NCBI RefSeq assembly: GCF_018991925.1
Contig: NW_024720711.1
Coordinates: forward strand, 2,104,940 to 2,168,939
Reading direction: 5' to 3'
Source: Homarus americanus
Lineage: Eukaryota; Arthropoda; Malacostraca; Decapoda; Nephropidae
Length of the DNA stretch: 64,000 bases
Positions 52,256-63,186 of the stretch are shown one piece after another; position 1 is the stretch's first letter, and every line of letters starts with the position of its first letter. Below the pieces are notes generated by a model. It did not search any database. It was not told where the DNA came from and saw only the letters and a program-made list of their open reading frames with translations. A program made the position numbers and the translations under genes.

Positions 52256-54002
52256 AACATTCTATAGTTCTATTTTAACAAGTTCAAATATAACAAACTA
52301 ATTACAATGTTTTTTTAAGTAAAGGTATTTTCACCTTTACTCATTCTGCAACATGTGTCTGGGAGGGAACACTAAATACACGAGATACTGCAATCTGCTG
52401 ATCTAATTTGATAGTTTTACCTGCAATATAGAGTACTGTACTGTTACATTTGTAACATCATCCAACTTTACCTTTCCTGCCCAGGTCTCAAGTTTCTCAT
52501 ATTGCCTCTTTTTTCATACCCCATATACCCACTGAACCATGTACTCATGTGCACACACTTACACATATTGTAAAAACAGCCCTGAAACAAACATTTTAAA
52601 AATTATCAACAATTCGTATATAACCTGTGTTCAAACCTTGTTAATCTCAATTTTGTATTATAACTGTACTGAAATTCCTTGTTGAATTGACTCTCTCCTC
52701 CCATGTCATTATATATGTATTGTATCACTTATGCTATTTATTTTCAGCTCTTGGCTGCTTTATTTATTAATAAATTTTTAAATAATTGTTATTATTATTA
52801 AATACACACACACAGCCTTGTCAAATTTCCAAGGTATGAATAAATTTGTTGTAACAATTGTTTTTATAATACAGTACTATAATGTTGTATGAAATGTTTG
52901 TCTTTTTTTTCCATAATTTTGTCAACTAGAGTACTGTATAAGGGTGATGTTGTAATTGTGATTAAATACATTACAGGTGTAAGTAAATGGGTTTTATAAA
53001 ACACTCTTCATGAAAATCTGTGTTTTGTAAAGGATATAAAGTCGCACAAGAGAAAAAGTGTTGAATATCTTACCTAAATTGTATCCAATTTACAAAATAT
53101 AATTATGAATAAAAGCCAACTTAATCTCAATAACTAGAAGCTGGATATGGCACCATGCTATCAAGTTTAGCCAGATTTTTGTAATTAATCTCTAGATTCA
53201 TGGGAATTATATCCTGAAAATTATGATAACAATGGCAGAGACAGTTTGGAAGGTAAATACTGTACCTTGAGTTATATTACATTTTTAATGTCTCTTGACA
53301 ATGGATTTGAACTTAAAAGTGTGAATTCAAGTGAAACCTTAACTGAACAGACTATATGGAGAGGAAAGTTCATTATATTGAGGGTTCATTAGATGTGAAA
53401 CCTCCATCTAATGAACTTTATAGAGGTAATATGTCCTAATGAGCTGACAATCGTTTGGTGAGCTCAGGGTGAGTACAGTACAGTATAAAGTTTTGGCTTA
53501 TAGAATAACATTTCTGTTAAACATTAACAAGTCATTAATGGCAAAACAAACAAATGCGCTTTTTTAGCTGTAATCAGTCCTATACAATTTTCATGTCTGA
53601 CATAACTTGATATAACAAAGAAAATGCATGGTGAATATTGTTCATAGGTGACAAAAAAGATTCTTTCAGGTACATGGAACTCGAGGAGACAGGAGGAGAG
53701 TTTGTTAAAAGTGGAGCAATATTGTGTGTAAGTGTAAAAAGTTTTAGTGATATCTTTGAGGTAATACAGTAATCGGAAAAAGTTCTCATTGAATGCCCAT
53801 TGCTGGTACAGTACAGTAGTAAAATACAGAGAATGAAGTATATGTGTAATGCATTGGATATTTGTAAATAAAAATAAATTAAATATGGTATAAATTCTAT
53901 CCAACTAATCCTACATAGGTACTTGTATTTTAGGTAATTTTTTTTTTTAACACACACACACACATAGAGTATAGTATATAAGGGTATGTTACTTTTATTT
54001 TT
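52256..54002. other. No gene seen
   Basis: AT-rich intergenic sequence with a short CA run (53950-53963). Open frames on the minus strand at 53524-53963 show no domain. Confidence 0.45.
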
Positions 54003-54231
54003 TGCGAATTTGGTTATTTTGCAAAATTACCGGCATGCATATTGGTAATTTTGCAAAATAACTTGCAAACAGACAACCTAAACTAACCTAACCTTAGGTT
54101 AGGATGGCTTGTTTAGATTGATACACAACTAAGTGGTCTTTTTTTTTTCTTTGGTTAGCCTGTTTGTAACTTATTTTGCAAAATTACCAATATGCATGCC
54201 GGTAATTTTGCAAAATAACCAAATTTGCAAG
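54003..54231. mobile_element. Foldback element with CCTAA-type spacer
   Basis: The arms at 54003-54073 and 54160-54231 are near-perfect inverted copies, each containing 'ttattttgcaaaattaccgg' or its complement; each arm is itself partly palindromic around 'ggcatgcatattgg'. The 86-base spacer contains 'aactaacctaaccttaggtt'. This is a different family from the 1.35-kb foldback, but the spacer theme is the same. Confidence 0.85.
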
Positions 54232-54402
54232 AAAAAAAGCATAACATATACACTGCAATCATGTAATTTAAAGTGTCCATACAATTACTGTATTCATAAC
54301 ATCCTCTTCACAAAAGTATGCAAAATAATTATAGAAAATATGTAATCTCGGTATTCTGAGAAAAAAATCGTTTCATTCATAGGACAAGCATAACTTAAAT
54401 GT

Positions 54403-55290
54403 ACCGCAGGCCAATACACTGGGCCCAAAGTTGTTTGCCTGTTTCATAAATGACATGCCAGAAGCTATACACTCCTTCATACAAATATTTGAGAACAATG
54501 CCAATAGAATCAGGTAAATTATGATGCAACAGACCATGAAGAGCTACAGAAAGATCTCTGTCAGCTTCAGGCATGGTCAAAGGAATGGCTATTAAGATTC
54601 AATGTCACGAAATGCAAAATGATGCTCTTACGTCATACCAACAGTAAGGAGGCAGACCAAATTTCCCAATGGGAAGAAGAACCAGCATTAATGGAGAGTC
54701 AGAGATCAAGTGTGAGAAGGACCTGGGTGTGTCTGTAGACAACGAACTGAAGTTCTCGGACCATTGTGAGAAGGTGAATCAAACAACTAAGCTAGTGGAT
54801 CTTTAAAAAGGAGAATTCAAATACAGTACCTCGACGGCCCATCCCTCATAACACTTAAAAAGTGAGGTGCTTCTCTGTTTAGGGAAGAGTACTCTCACCC
54901 CGTCTGGTCCCTAAGATATGCTAGAGATTATCAGTTGATAGTAAATGTCCAAAGGAGCGGTGCCTGCACTATGACACCTCAGAGGACATTACTCAGTCGA
55001 GTGTTCATACCTAGATTTGGCGGATGCCTGCCCCACTATACATCACAACTTAAGGTTGAAGGAACCACACGTTCAGAAAACTGTCACGACAAACTGTTTC
55101 GGAGTGAGAATTGTGAGCTTTTGGAACAACCTGCCAGAGAGTGTTGTGAAGGTACCTAGTGTGAGCTTAAGCAAGGCCAGACTTGACCAACACTGGCACA
55201 GGTACAGATACATCCAGGAACCCATACTTGCCAACATGGTGTAACCAGAGACATAACCTACTGTCCAAGCGGCTAAAAGTGATTTAGCAA
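54403..55290 (+). mobile_element. CR1-like LINE 3' half, decayed
   Basis: Begins at the GPKLFACFINDMPEAIHSF region of RT and runs through the C-terminal domain (frames at 54935-55244) to a degraded tail ('gagacataacctactgtcca'). The FADD motif is mutated. Many indels. Confidence 0.8.
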
Positions 55291-55589
55291 ATTGACAAAA
55301 CCCACAGTTCAGTGATAGTTACAGTTAATTCAATTACATGTTTGGTTGCACTTACAGTTTCTTAGGTAAATTCAAAACCATATATTCATTGCTCCCCACA
55401 GGATTTATATTACTGTAGTACTACCGCCTGGGAAGATATTGGAAGCATAATGTATTGTCTAATGGTAGACCCTGCCTCCATATGGCACCACGAAAATTTT
55501 AGACAAGTCCCAGGTTGCTCATCTGACTTTATGCCTCATTTACAACACAATTGTAGGGTCTCAATTGTTTCTCACTTCTTTTTTTTATT

Positions 55590-55795
55590 TATTTCTTATT
55601 ATTATCATTATTACAGTATTGTTATTATTATTATCATTATTAATTTATTATTTTGTTTCAATTTTTTATTTATTATAAATTTTATTTACTATGAATTATT
55701 ATTATTATTACATCCCCCCCCAGGCCCCGATGTGGGTCAGTGACCTGTGCCCGGGTGGGCTAATCCCCGTAAAAAAAAAGAGGAAAAAAAAAGGA
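55590..55795 (+). mobile_element. TTA-rich tract and solo 3' end of the second LINE family
   Basis: TTA/ATT trinucleotide sequence (55590-55711) leads into 'ccaggccccgatgtgggtca' and 'gcccgggtgggctaatcccc' plus an A-run, the same 3' end as at 23590 and 28998. A TTA stretch precedes it at 23590 too. Confidence 0.65.
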
Positions 55796-56008
55796 ACAAT
55801 TGTTATGGGTTACTGAAAAGCTCCACGCAAAGAGAAAAATTACCATGGCAAGCATAAAGGCCATTTTTACTAATGTTTTCATAAAGAAATGCCCAAAATG
55901 TTACTATAGTGGTGCGAATGACCTTTACACCACTGAGTTACATGTGGTGAGAAATGCACCTTACACCACTATAACTGTGTACCAAGGATTATCTAATACC
56001 GTACAGTA
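55796..56008. other. No gene seen
   Basis: Short spacer between a LINE tail and a MITE. An open frame at 55800-56042 has no domain. Confidence 0.4.
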
Positions 56009-56162
56009 CAGTCACCCAAAAAAGTTCTGTCGCGAACCATGAACCCCGAGATTCAGACTCTTGAATCCGAAGCATTTATGGACAGCATAATGTATCAGTA
56101 TCTACTGCTTTGGGTTCACGAGTCTGAATCGTGGTTTGTGACAGGACTTTTTTGGGTTACTG
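56009..56162. mobile_element. 154-bp TA-type MITE
   Basis: Near-perfect palindrome: 'cagtcacccaaaaaagttct' at the left and (complement) 'cagtaacccaaaaaagtcct' at the right, flanked by TA. Pairing extends inward ('gaaccatgaacc', 'gagattcagactc'). Confidence 0.85.
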
Positions 56163-57517
56163 TACATTGTTGTGTAACTTACCTGGCCACGGTTGCAGTT
56201 GGTGGTCCCTCAGGCTCCCTCTAGGTGGTTATAAACTTATACGTATGTGGCGGCTAACACACGAATATTATTACTGTACTGGTGTCACGTGTACTGCCAG
56301 TGACAAGTAAACACACACACACACACACACACTAAAGTAAACGGAGGCCAATTGTTTGATATTATTAACTCAGAGTGAATATTATAATTATGTCTGTGTC
56401 TGCTGATACTGAGTTAGTGAGTATTCCGACTCATAGGTAGCGGTAGCATTGCTGTCACGGTCTTTTACCTGTTCTAATACTTTAAATGTTCAATACTGTA
56501 TTAGGATATAGTGTCAATTAGATCACTAAATATCGTCGTTACATGCACAAACTTAAAACTGATAAATATGGGAAATATTCAAACATAAATACGAAAGTAT
56601 TGTTATAAAAAAATGGAAATCATAACACCAAAGCAGCAGAAAACGCAACTTAATCAGAAGAAAACGTGATTACTTTGAATGACCTAATTAAGAGATGGTG
56701 AATATTAACACTGTAAACGAAAGTCTTTGGACCCCCCAGTACTTTCAAACGTTTTTTAATAGAACTACTTCATCTTAGACCTATACATAAATTTTGTCTT
56801 ATGACAGACCTCCAAGGACCTCAGGGTAAGAAGGGTTAGCCGAAAATAATCAGGAGTGGAAAGTTTAAGTATAAATCAAAATTAGGTTGAACAAGCAGCC
56901 ACTGAAAAACTAATATGTGAAATGGTGGTGTGAAAGTGGAAATGTGATTCAAGGTTTGATTGTCGTGAATTAACATTACTATATGAGCTACAGTTAAAAA
57001 AAAATAGCCAGCTTTTTAACTTTTCGATGGAGGTTTCTGAGAATATCCGTCTCAGAGAAACTTATTCTACATATTTATATAAATTTATTTTCTCATTGCG
57101 AACTAATTATCGTCCATAGGAAAGATAACTCAGTCATTGACGACCATCTGTCTGTGTATCATTTAATTATGTCTGCTCCCCTGCTCTAGTTTCTCTTTTC
57201 TTCATTATCTTTCTACGTATCATCAGCAATACAGTAATGTTAAATTAACACCCAATGGGCCGTCACATAGTAAACAGTCTTATTGGCGTCTCTTGAATAT
57301 ATTTTAAGTTTTTTCATCTTGTTAAGTGAACTTGACGGGTACCTTATGTAACATTAAAAGTTGAATTAAGCTTATGTTTAAATTGGATTATTAAAGAGCT
57401 TCAATTAGCGGAAAGTTTGTGTTAGAATGAAGGAGCTTAAAAAAGTACGTTTAATTGGTAAGGTTTATGCGACGTTGTTTTAATAACTTGAAATTTAAAT
57501 AACTTGCCAACACATCG
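56163..57517. other. No gene seen; CA microsatellite
   Basis: Contains a CA run (56311-56332). The rest is AT-rich without recognised features. Confidence 0.45.
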
Positions 57518-58195
57518 CCTTAGGTACCCAGAGAGATTGGAACGCCTGTCGTTGTCCACCTTTTCTATAGGCGGGCAAGGAGTGACTTAATAAAAGTTTA
57601 AAACCATCTCACAGGACACCACTCAGTCGAGTACTTTATTTTATTTTTTTATATTTTTTTATCATATTCGCCACTTATCAGCTTACCAGCCGTTTGGGCA
57701 GTCTATCCAGTGTTAGTACAGGAGGACACTGGGAACCGGGAAACTTGTGGTGTTTGGTACGGTCACTTTTTTACTTACTTTTATCTTCTTCACCACTTAA
57801 CACCTCCTCACGTGTGTCTGGGCCGAAGCTCAAACCCTTGACATATTGGAGAGAGTTATGCGCGTTTCCGCTGTATACTACCTGGAACTAGCGGAAGCTC
57901 GTCCCACCAGAGGTCACAGCTTACGGCTAAAGGAACCACGAGTTCACGAGTTCAGAAAACTGTCAGGGCAAACTATTTTGGAGTGAGAATTTTGACATTT
58001 TCAAACAATCTGCCGGCGAGCATTGTGACAGCAGCAAGTGTGAGCTCATTCAAGACCAGACTTGATCAACACTGGCACAGGTGCAAAACATTCTGGAGCC
58101 AGAAGTTGCTAACAGTGTATAACAAAAACGTGATCTTCTGACCAAGACCGCACAAGCAGCTAACACACTTATCAGTGGCGAAGAGGACATAGGAA
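57518..58195 (+). mobile_element. CR1-like LINE 3' part with an inverted insertion
   Basis: RT C-terminal sequence at 57525-57634 (YPERLERLSLS) and 57875-58050 (LELAEARPTRGHSLRLKE-like) flanks about 240 bases. That insert contains two minus-strand tail fragments of the same family (57635-57702 and 57767-57810). The plus-strand tail ends at 58190 ('cagtggcgaagaggacat'). Inactive. Confidence 0.75.
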
Positions 58196-58299
58196 GTAGC
58201 TAAGTACTGTAATAAAAACAGTATTTAATAATCTAAGAAACCCAATGAAAGGGGACATTAACTTCAATTTGAGAGAAAGCCATCTGAAATATTATGTGA

Positions 58300-58715
58300 T
58301 CAGTACTGTTGTATGGGTCAGAAGCGTGGATACTTTCAGCAGATACCAGAAGGAGGTTAGAGGTCTTTAAAATTTAGTGTTACGTGACAATGCTAAACAT
58401 ACTAATAAGTTACACCGGCAGGAAAGCAAATTAAAAAGTACTAAGATTGATAAAAAAGCCAAGAAAAATACTTAAATTTACAGAATTAGGAATGGGAGGG
58501 ATGAAAGGTTAAAAGCAAAAATAGTAATGGGCAAAGTTGAGGGTAGGAGGGCTAGAGGATGACAGACAGAGATGGATGAATGAAATTTAAAGTTGAGTTG
58601 CCAGATAGACGCAAAATCTGGGAGGCTGGGTAGAAGCAGACAGAAAACGTTGAGAGTGGAGGACTGTGGTCGCCAACCCTTAGGAAAATGGATGACACCT
58701 TGATTGATGAGTGAC
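58300..58715 (+). pseudogene. C-terminus of a third LINE family (RTE-like)
   Basis: With a few stops, the plus strand reads GSEAWILSADTRRRLEVFK, then a MLNI segment, then DRQRWMNEI and, near 58660, RTVVANP. This order matches the end of RTE-type or similar endonuclease-reverse transcriptases. It is a dead fragment. Confidence 0.65.
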
Positions 58716-59165
58716 TTACCAAATCTACATCCTTGTAACCCTTGTTATTTATCAAGATCTTACTGTAACAGGCGATTAAGTCTTTTTCTGCCTTCACTGT
58801 TATATCAATGCCAATACCGTTTGTATATAAGCAGTATTTTTAGCTGGTGGTACAAGCTACTACCTAAACGTTAATTAGTAGGTGTTGAAGCAGAAATATG
58901 TTGATATAAGGCCTCCTGTTCCCTGTGTCTTAGCTGAGAAGTAGAAGGCTTATAAAATATATACCTAGTATAACTTTCTATTTACAACAATGAATTCTGG
59001 GACAATGAATAATACCCGACGAATTCAAGTATTTATTTAGACTACTGTTGGCAATGTCATGAACAGAAAGAGTAATATGCGTTAAACACTGAAACAATCA
59101 CAAAGTCTCTCTATAAATAACCTAACCTCGGAGTGATGTTTCCTGTAAAACATCTGACCAACATC
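58716..59165. other. No gene seen
   Basis: Short AT-rich spacer. No feature recognised. Confidence 0.4.
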
Positions 59166-59510
59166 CTGCTAGCCAACACCTGGTCAATATATAACCAACA
59201 CCTGGTCAATACATGACCAACACCTGGTTAACGCATGACCAACACCTGGTCTATACATAACCGAAACCTGGTCTATACATAAACAACACCTGGTCTATAC
59301 ATAACCAACACCTGGTCTATACATAACCAACACCTGGTCTATACATAACCAACACTTGGTCAAAACACATCTTGTTATCAACCAAGACCTGGCCAATACA
59401 TAACCAAACACCTTGTAAATACATAACCAACAACTGGTCAATATATAACCAACACCTGGTCAAAACATACTTCGTTGACAGCCCAAACTTGATCACCAGC
59501 TCAAAAAATC
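59166..59510. repeat. 22-bp tandem repeat
   Basis: The unit is 'accaacacctggtctataca' plus 'ta', repeated about 14 times with drift. The most regular copies are at 59260-59370 (for example 'caacac' at 59284 and 59306). Confidence 0.9.
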
Positions 59511-62150
59511 CTCATGGACCAAGGACTAGTTCTTAACCAACACATTATATTTGTTACCGTACCGGAACGTGCTACCTAGGATGGCTATTAATCAAGACCT
59601 TAATACTAGCCAGTCATAACTTACTACTAGGCTGGCTACAAACAAAACCTTATCATAGCCAGCACCTGTTTGCTCTCTCCCTCACTAGCCAACTGCCTAA
59701 ATTCAGTATACAATATTGATTTAATAGTTTGAAGTGATCCACTGAACCGCTCATGGAAACGACGGCATCATCCAACTAAATCTAACCAAATAACCAGGAC
59801 CACCCTAGAATATAATTGGTATTGGTTAGTTGGGATTAGTGGATTCATGTCGTTTGTTTTCAATTAGCGTTTGATGGTTCATTGTGGGACTATTTCGCCA
59901 ACATCGTACGTCTGGCGGCTGGCTAGTATTATACAGTATATCACCTTCGACTCTGGTTTTTCTCTGAGCTGGGGATGAAGTTATTGTCTATGGACACTCG
60001 AGTTGGCCACATAATGAATCAGCGAAGTCGTTCTTGACTTTACTGCTCTCGTCAGTACTGAGATCCTGTGACACATACGAAGATGTCATTGACTCATCTT
60101 TTGCCACGACATAGTTGACATTGTTAAATTACTGTGTGGAGACTTAGGTAGTGGAATCATTGCCGAGGATGTCCAGTTTCTTTTTCTGTGTCGAGAGTCA
60201 GCTGGTGTGTTCAGACTTCAGGGGATATTTAGTTTCCTTGTTGACCAAGAGAGAGGAAAATGTTTCTGAATTTTTCAGCGCTGATCCTTGAACTCGTCTG
60301 AGATCTTGTTGTTAACCCCTTCACTAAGAGACACCACTTTTCATATTTTACTTGGCTAACTGCCAGACGATTTTATTCAGCACAGAGACCCTTTGTGCCA
60401 ACCTGCACATATATTATTATTTTGCTTGAGTTTAGCGAGTTGTGCAGTCGTCATGGAAAACAATATTTGCCGTAACTTCCCCCAAAATACCGAAGGAAAA
60501 TACTGATTATCGAACTCGTCCAAGACGCCCACGTAAGGCAACATTTTGATAAAGATCGAGATTAAGTCAATTAATTTCGAAGTGTCGCAATTCACAACGG
60601 GGTCGCGCGGACGGACAACAGTTCCGGCTTCTTCAACACGCTGGAACACATAAGTGAAAGCTAAACACGGGAATGTTAAATTGGTGAGATTAGTACGTGC
60701 CATCATTGTCAAGGAAAACATCCAGGACAATAAACAAATATTTTTTATGTTAAGTTAGGCTTGTTGTTACTAATTACCCACGGTGTTATCCCCCAGCCCC
60801 AGGTAAGGTACAGAACAGCACAGTCATCAACTCCTCAGGCGACGCTCTCATTGCCAGACACTTTGAAGGTCATCTTTATTACCTACTAAATTCTAGAGAG
60901 TATCGGGGATGGTGAGGCCGAGAAGGTAATGGTTAGATATGTACTGTAGGTGCGGCCCAGATGATAGTAAGTCGTGAATGTTAACGCACGACTACACAAG
61001 ATGTGAGAAGTATAGAAGTGGGAACCTGGCGAGTGTTTGGTCCGCTGTGTGAGACGAACAGTTCACTGCTTGAATATTACCTTTACTTCCTCTTAAATCT
61101 TTCATGGTGTTACTGATACTGCTGGTTCTTGATAATACCAGCGCATAAGTTCCGTCATTCTACAATAAACATGAGCGTGTAAAATTTGATATAAAAATAA
61201 CATGATAGGATTAGGCTAGGTTAGGTTAGGTTGGGTGTGATGACACATCCTGTTGACAGTTGATACGACAGCTGCAGAGAACAGGAAGGGTACAGAGAAA
61301 GCACTTAACCTTTACATCATGGAGTGAGAGTCAGTTGGCCTCACACCACCTCAGTACAGTGATGATAAATAACCCTTGGTAGCTCGCCTACTTGCAAACA
61401 GTTCCATTTCGGGCATAAACCACAGCCGAGGTTAAACACATACCAAGATATAATGCATTAATTTACAAAAAAAGGATTCATCAATGTCTAGAACAAATAC
61501 TAATAATGTTTTCAGTCTTTAAATTGATTTAAAACCCACCCTCTCCAAGCTTTGGATCATCGTAATGCCAGCCAAAACAATGCTAGCTATATTAAAGATT
61601 CCACGAAACCACAGGTTTCAGCAATAACACAACGCCCTACTCAAACATGCGATCATCAGTACCTAGCGTATTTTTTTTTTAACCTTAGCTTTATTTTATC
61701 GTTCATCCCTCTCGTACTACATCATTGGACCTCTCACATGAATGTAAAAATAATACAAGATATACAACGGTGGAACATACAGCAACATGAATGATACAAA
61801 GGACAGGTCGGGTGATACAGCCCCGACGATCCTGGACACACGGCGGCGAGGCGCGACAGTCCGCCCTCACACCCACATAACACCACCACTGCCATCCTCC
61901 TCTCACACGTCACCTTTTCTTTGCTCTCGTGTAGAAAGTCACACTATATCTCCAACCAATATAAGTTTCAACATAATCCATAAATTGTTTTAGTCTCCCC
62001 TTACGTTTTCTTTTTCTGTTTCATAATGAGTTTGTTATACACTGTTTATTTTTTACACCTTTACACATAACAGCGAGACGTTACATTATACAAGTGTTTT
62101 AGATACACTGGGGAGACTTAGTACGGCCAACATTAGTGATCATGTGTGTC
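59511..62150. other. No confident gene; short TTAGG run
   Basis: A minus-strand frame at 60377-60730 (117 codons, locally GC-richer, no domain) may be old coding sequence but is not recognised. 'ggctaggttaggttaggttg' at 61207-61229 is a short TTAGG-type run. No other feature. The right end should include the 3' UTR of the potassium-channel gene. Confidence 0.4.
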
Positions 62151-62250
62151 GTCCACGTCTGTGTTAGTTTGAGCACAAGACACTGTCAAACCTTCCCAAC
62201 TATGGCTGCTGTCTGTGGCGTCGGTGCCTCACTGACCTCTACTGCCCGTG

Positions 62251-62748
62251 TCAGATCCTCTCCGGGGACAGGGGACTGATGGCTCTGCCTAGGTCAGCAG
62301 AGTCGCAGATGGTCACAGTTTTCTTGGTTCGGGCAGATAACATGGGCGTTTGTGTGGGCGTAAGGGAGGAGGGCGGGATGGTGGGCGGCGGAACAGCCTT
62401 TAGCGTGGGCATGTCCTTCCGTAATGTGCCGTAGATGGTGTCACACTTGTCGCTCCCGTTGTTGATCTTCGAGGGACTGGTGGCGATGTCTGCCGGGGAG
62501 TGGAGTGGACTGTTGGTGCGGGGGTTGGCGCTCAGCGTGTTGTTATGGGTAATGTGTTTGTCGTCGTCTAGGGAGGGTGTGACCTTGTAGATGGTGTTGG
62601 TGTGGGAGTTAGGGCGGGCGTTGGTGTTATTGGCTAGGCTACACCCAGTGTTCACCAGACAGGGCTGGGTCAGTGCCGGCGGCGTACTCCCGGTGTGCTT
62701 GGGGGTACAGCCCGACCCGTAGGTGAAGAGCGCCACCGTCTCCATACG
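62251..62748 (-). CDS. In-frame extension of the K2P channel after UGA-C
   Basis: Directly after the stop (read CGT ATG GAG...), the same frame continues for 165 codons to a TGA at 62251-62253. About three quarters of its codons end in G or C by my hand count, like the channel exon and unlike the AT-rich surroundings. The product is rich in Thr, Asn, Pro and Ser, as disordered cytosolic tails often are. It therefore looks like the true C-terminal tail of the channel. Either the UGA is read through (UGA followed by C is the leaky context), or the stop is a recent CGA-to-TGA change or a sequence error. Separate translation from the ATG at 62745 is possible but less likely. Confidence 0.7.
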   Translation of the reverse strand, partial: RMETVALFTYGSGCTPKHTGSTPPALTQPCLVNTGCSLANNTNARPNSHTNTIYKVTPSLDDDKHITHNNTLSANPRTNSPLHSPADIATSPSKINNGSDKCDTIYGTLRKDMPTLKAVPPPTIPPSSLTPTQTPMLSARTKKTVTICDSADLGRAISPLSPERI

Positions 62749-63186
62749 TCAGGTATCGTCCAGGTGGAAGCGGTGGTTGCTGCCGCTGTTGCTGGTGGCC
62801 ATGAGGCTGCCCAGGCGCCGCCCCAGGCCATAGCCGCGGTTGGTCATCTGCTCCTGCATGAGGTTGAAGCAAGTAGCGATGAGCGCCATGCCCACCAGCA
62901 GGTAGAAAGCAGCGCCCAGCAGAGCCACCTGGACGCCCGTGTTCGCGTTGGGTGTGGTCTCAGGTGCCAGGTCCCCGAAGCCGATGGTGGTGAGGGACGA
63001 GAAACAAAAGTAGATGGCGTGCAGGAAGGACCACTGATGGGCGTAGGCGAAGACGGCGGCGCCCCCACAAATGTAGGTGATCATCAACACTAGACAAAGA
63101 GTGACGGGGACGGCGCCTGTCTCACCCCCGTCACCGTACTCCTCTCCCGCGCTGCTCCCGTCACCACAGTCCCCGCCCCACTTCTT
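62749..63186 (-). CDS. Two-pore-domain potassium channel, last exon up to UGA
   Basis: K2P channels carry background K+ current across the plasma membrane. This exon starts in phase 0 at 63186 after the acceptor complement 'tcttacag'. It encodes a hydrophilic loop, the third membrane helix (VPVTLCLVLMITYICGGAAV), the second pore loop with the selectivity filter TTIGFGD (about 62990), and the fourth helix (VALLGAAFYLLVGMALIATC) followed by FNLMQEQM. The last two features are typical of arthropod TWiK-type K2P channels. The first two helices and pore 1 must lie right of the window. The frame meets UGA at 62749-62751 but stays open beyond it. Subfamily not assigned. Confidence 0.88.
   Translation of the reverse strand, partial: KKWGGDCGDGSSAGEEYGDGGETGAVPVTLCLVLMITYICGGAAVFAYAHQWSFLHAIYFCFSSLTTIGFGDLAPETTPNANTGVQVALLGAAFYLLVGMALIATCFNLMQEQMTNRGYGLGRRLGSLMATSNSGSNHRFHLDDT

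Noticed and set aside
60377..60730. 117-codon minus-strand open frame as a gene
   Set aside because: No recognisable domain, no splice sites that extend it, and stops in the neighbouring frames. Kept only as a remark in the intergenic entry.
62639..63093. Alternative frames over the potassium-channel exon on both strands
   Set aside because: GC-rich shadows of the real exon; only the frame with TTIGFGD and the two membrane helices makes sense.
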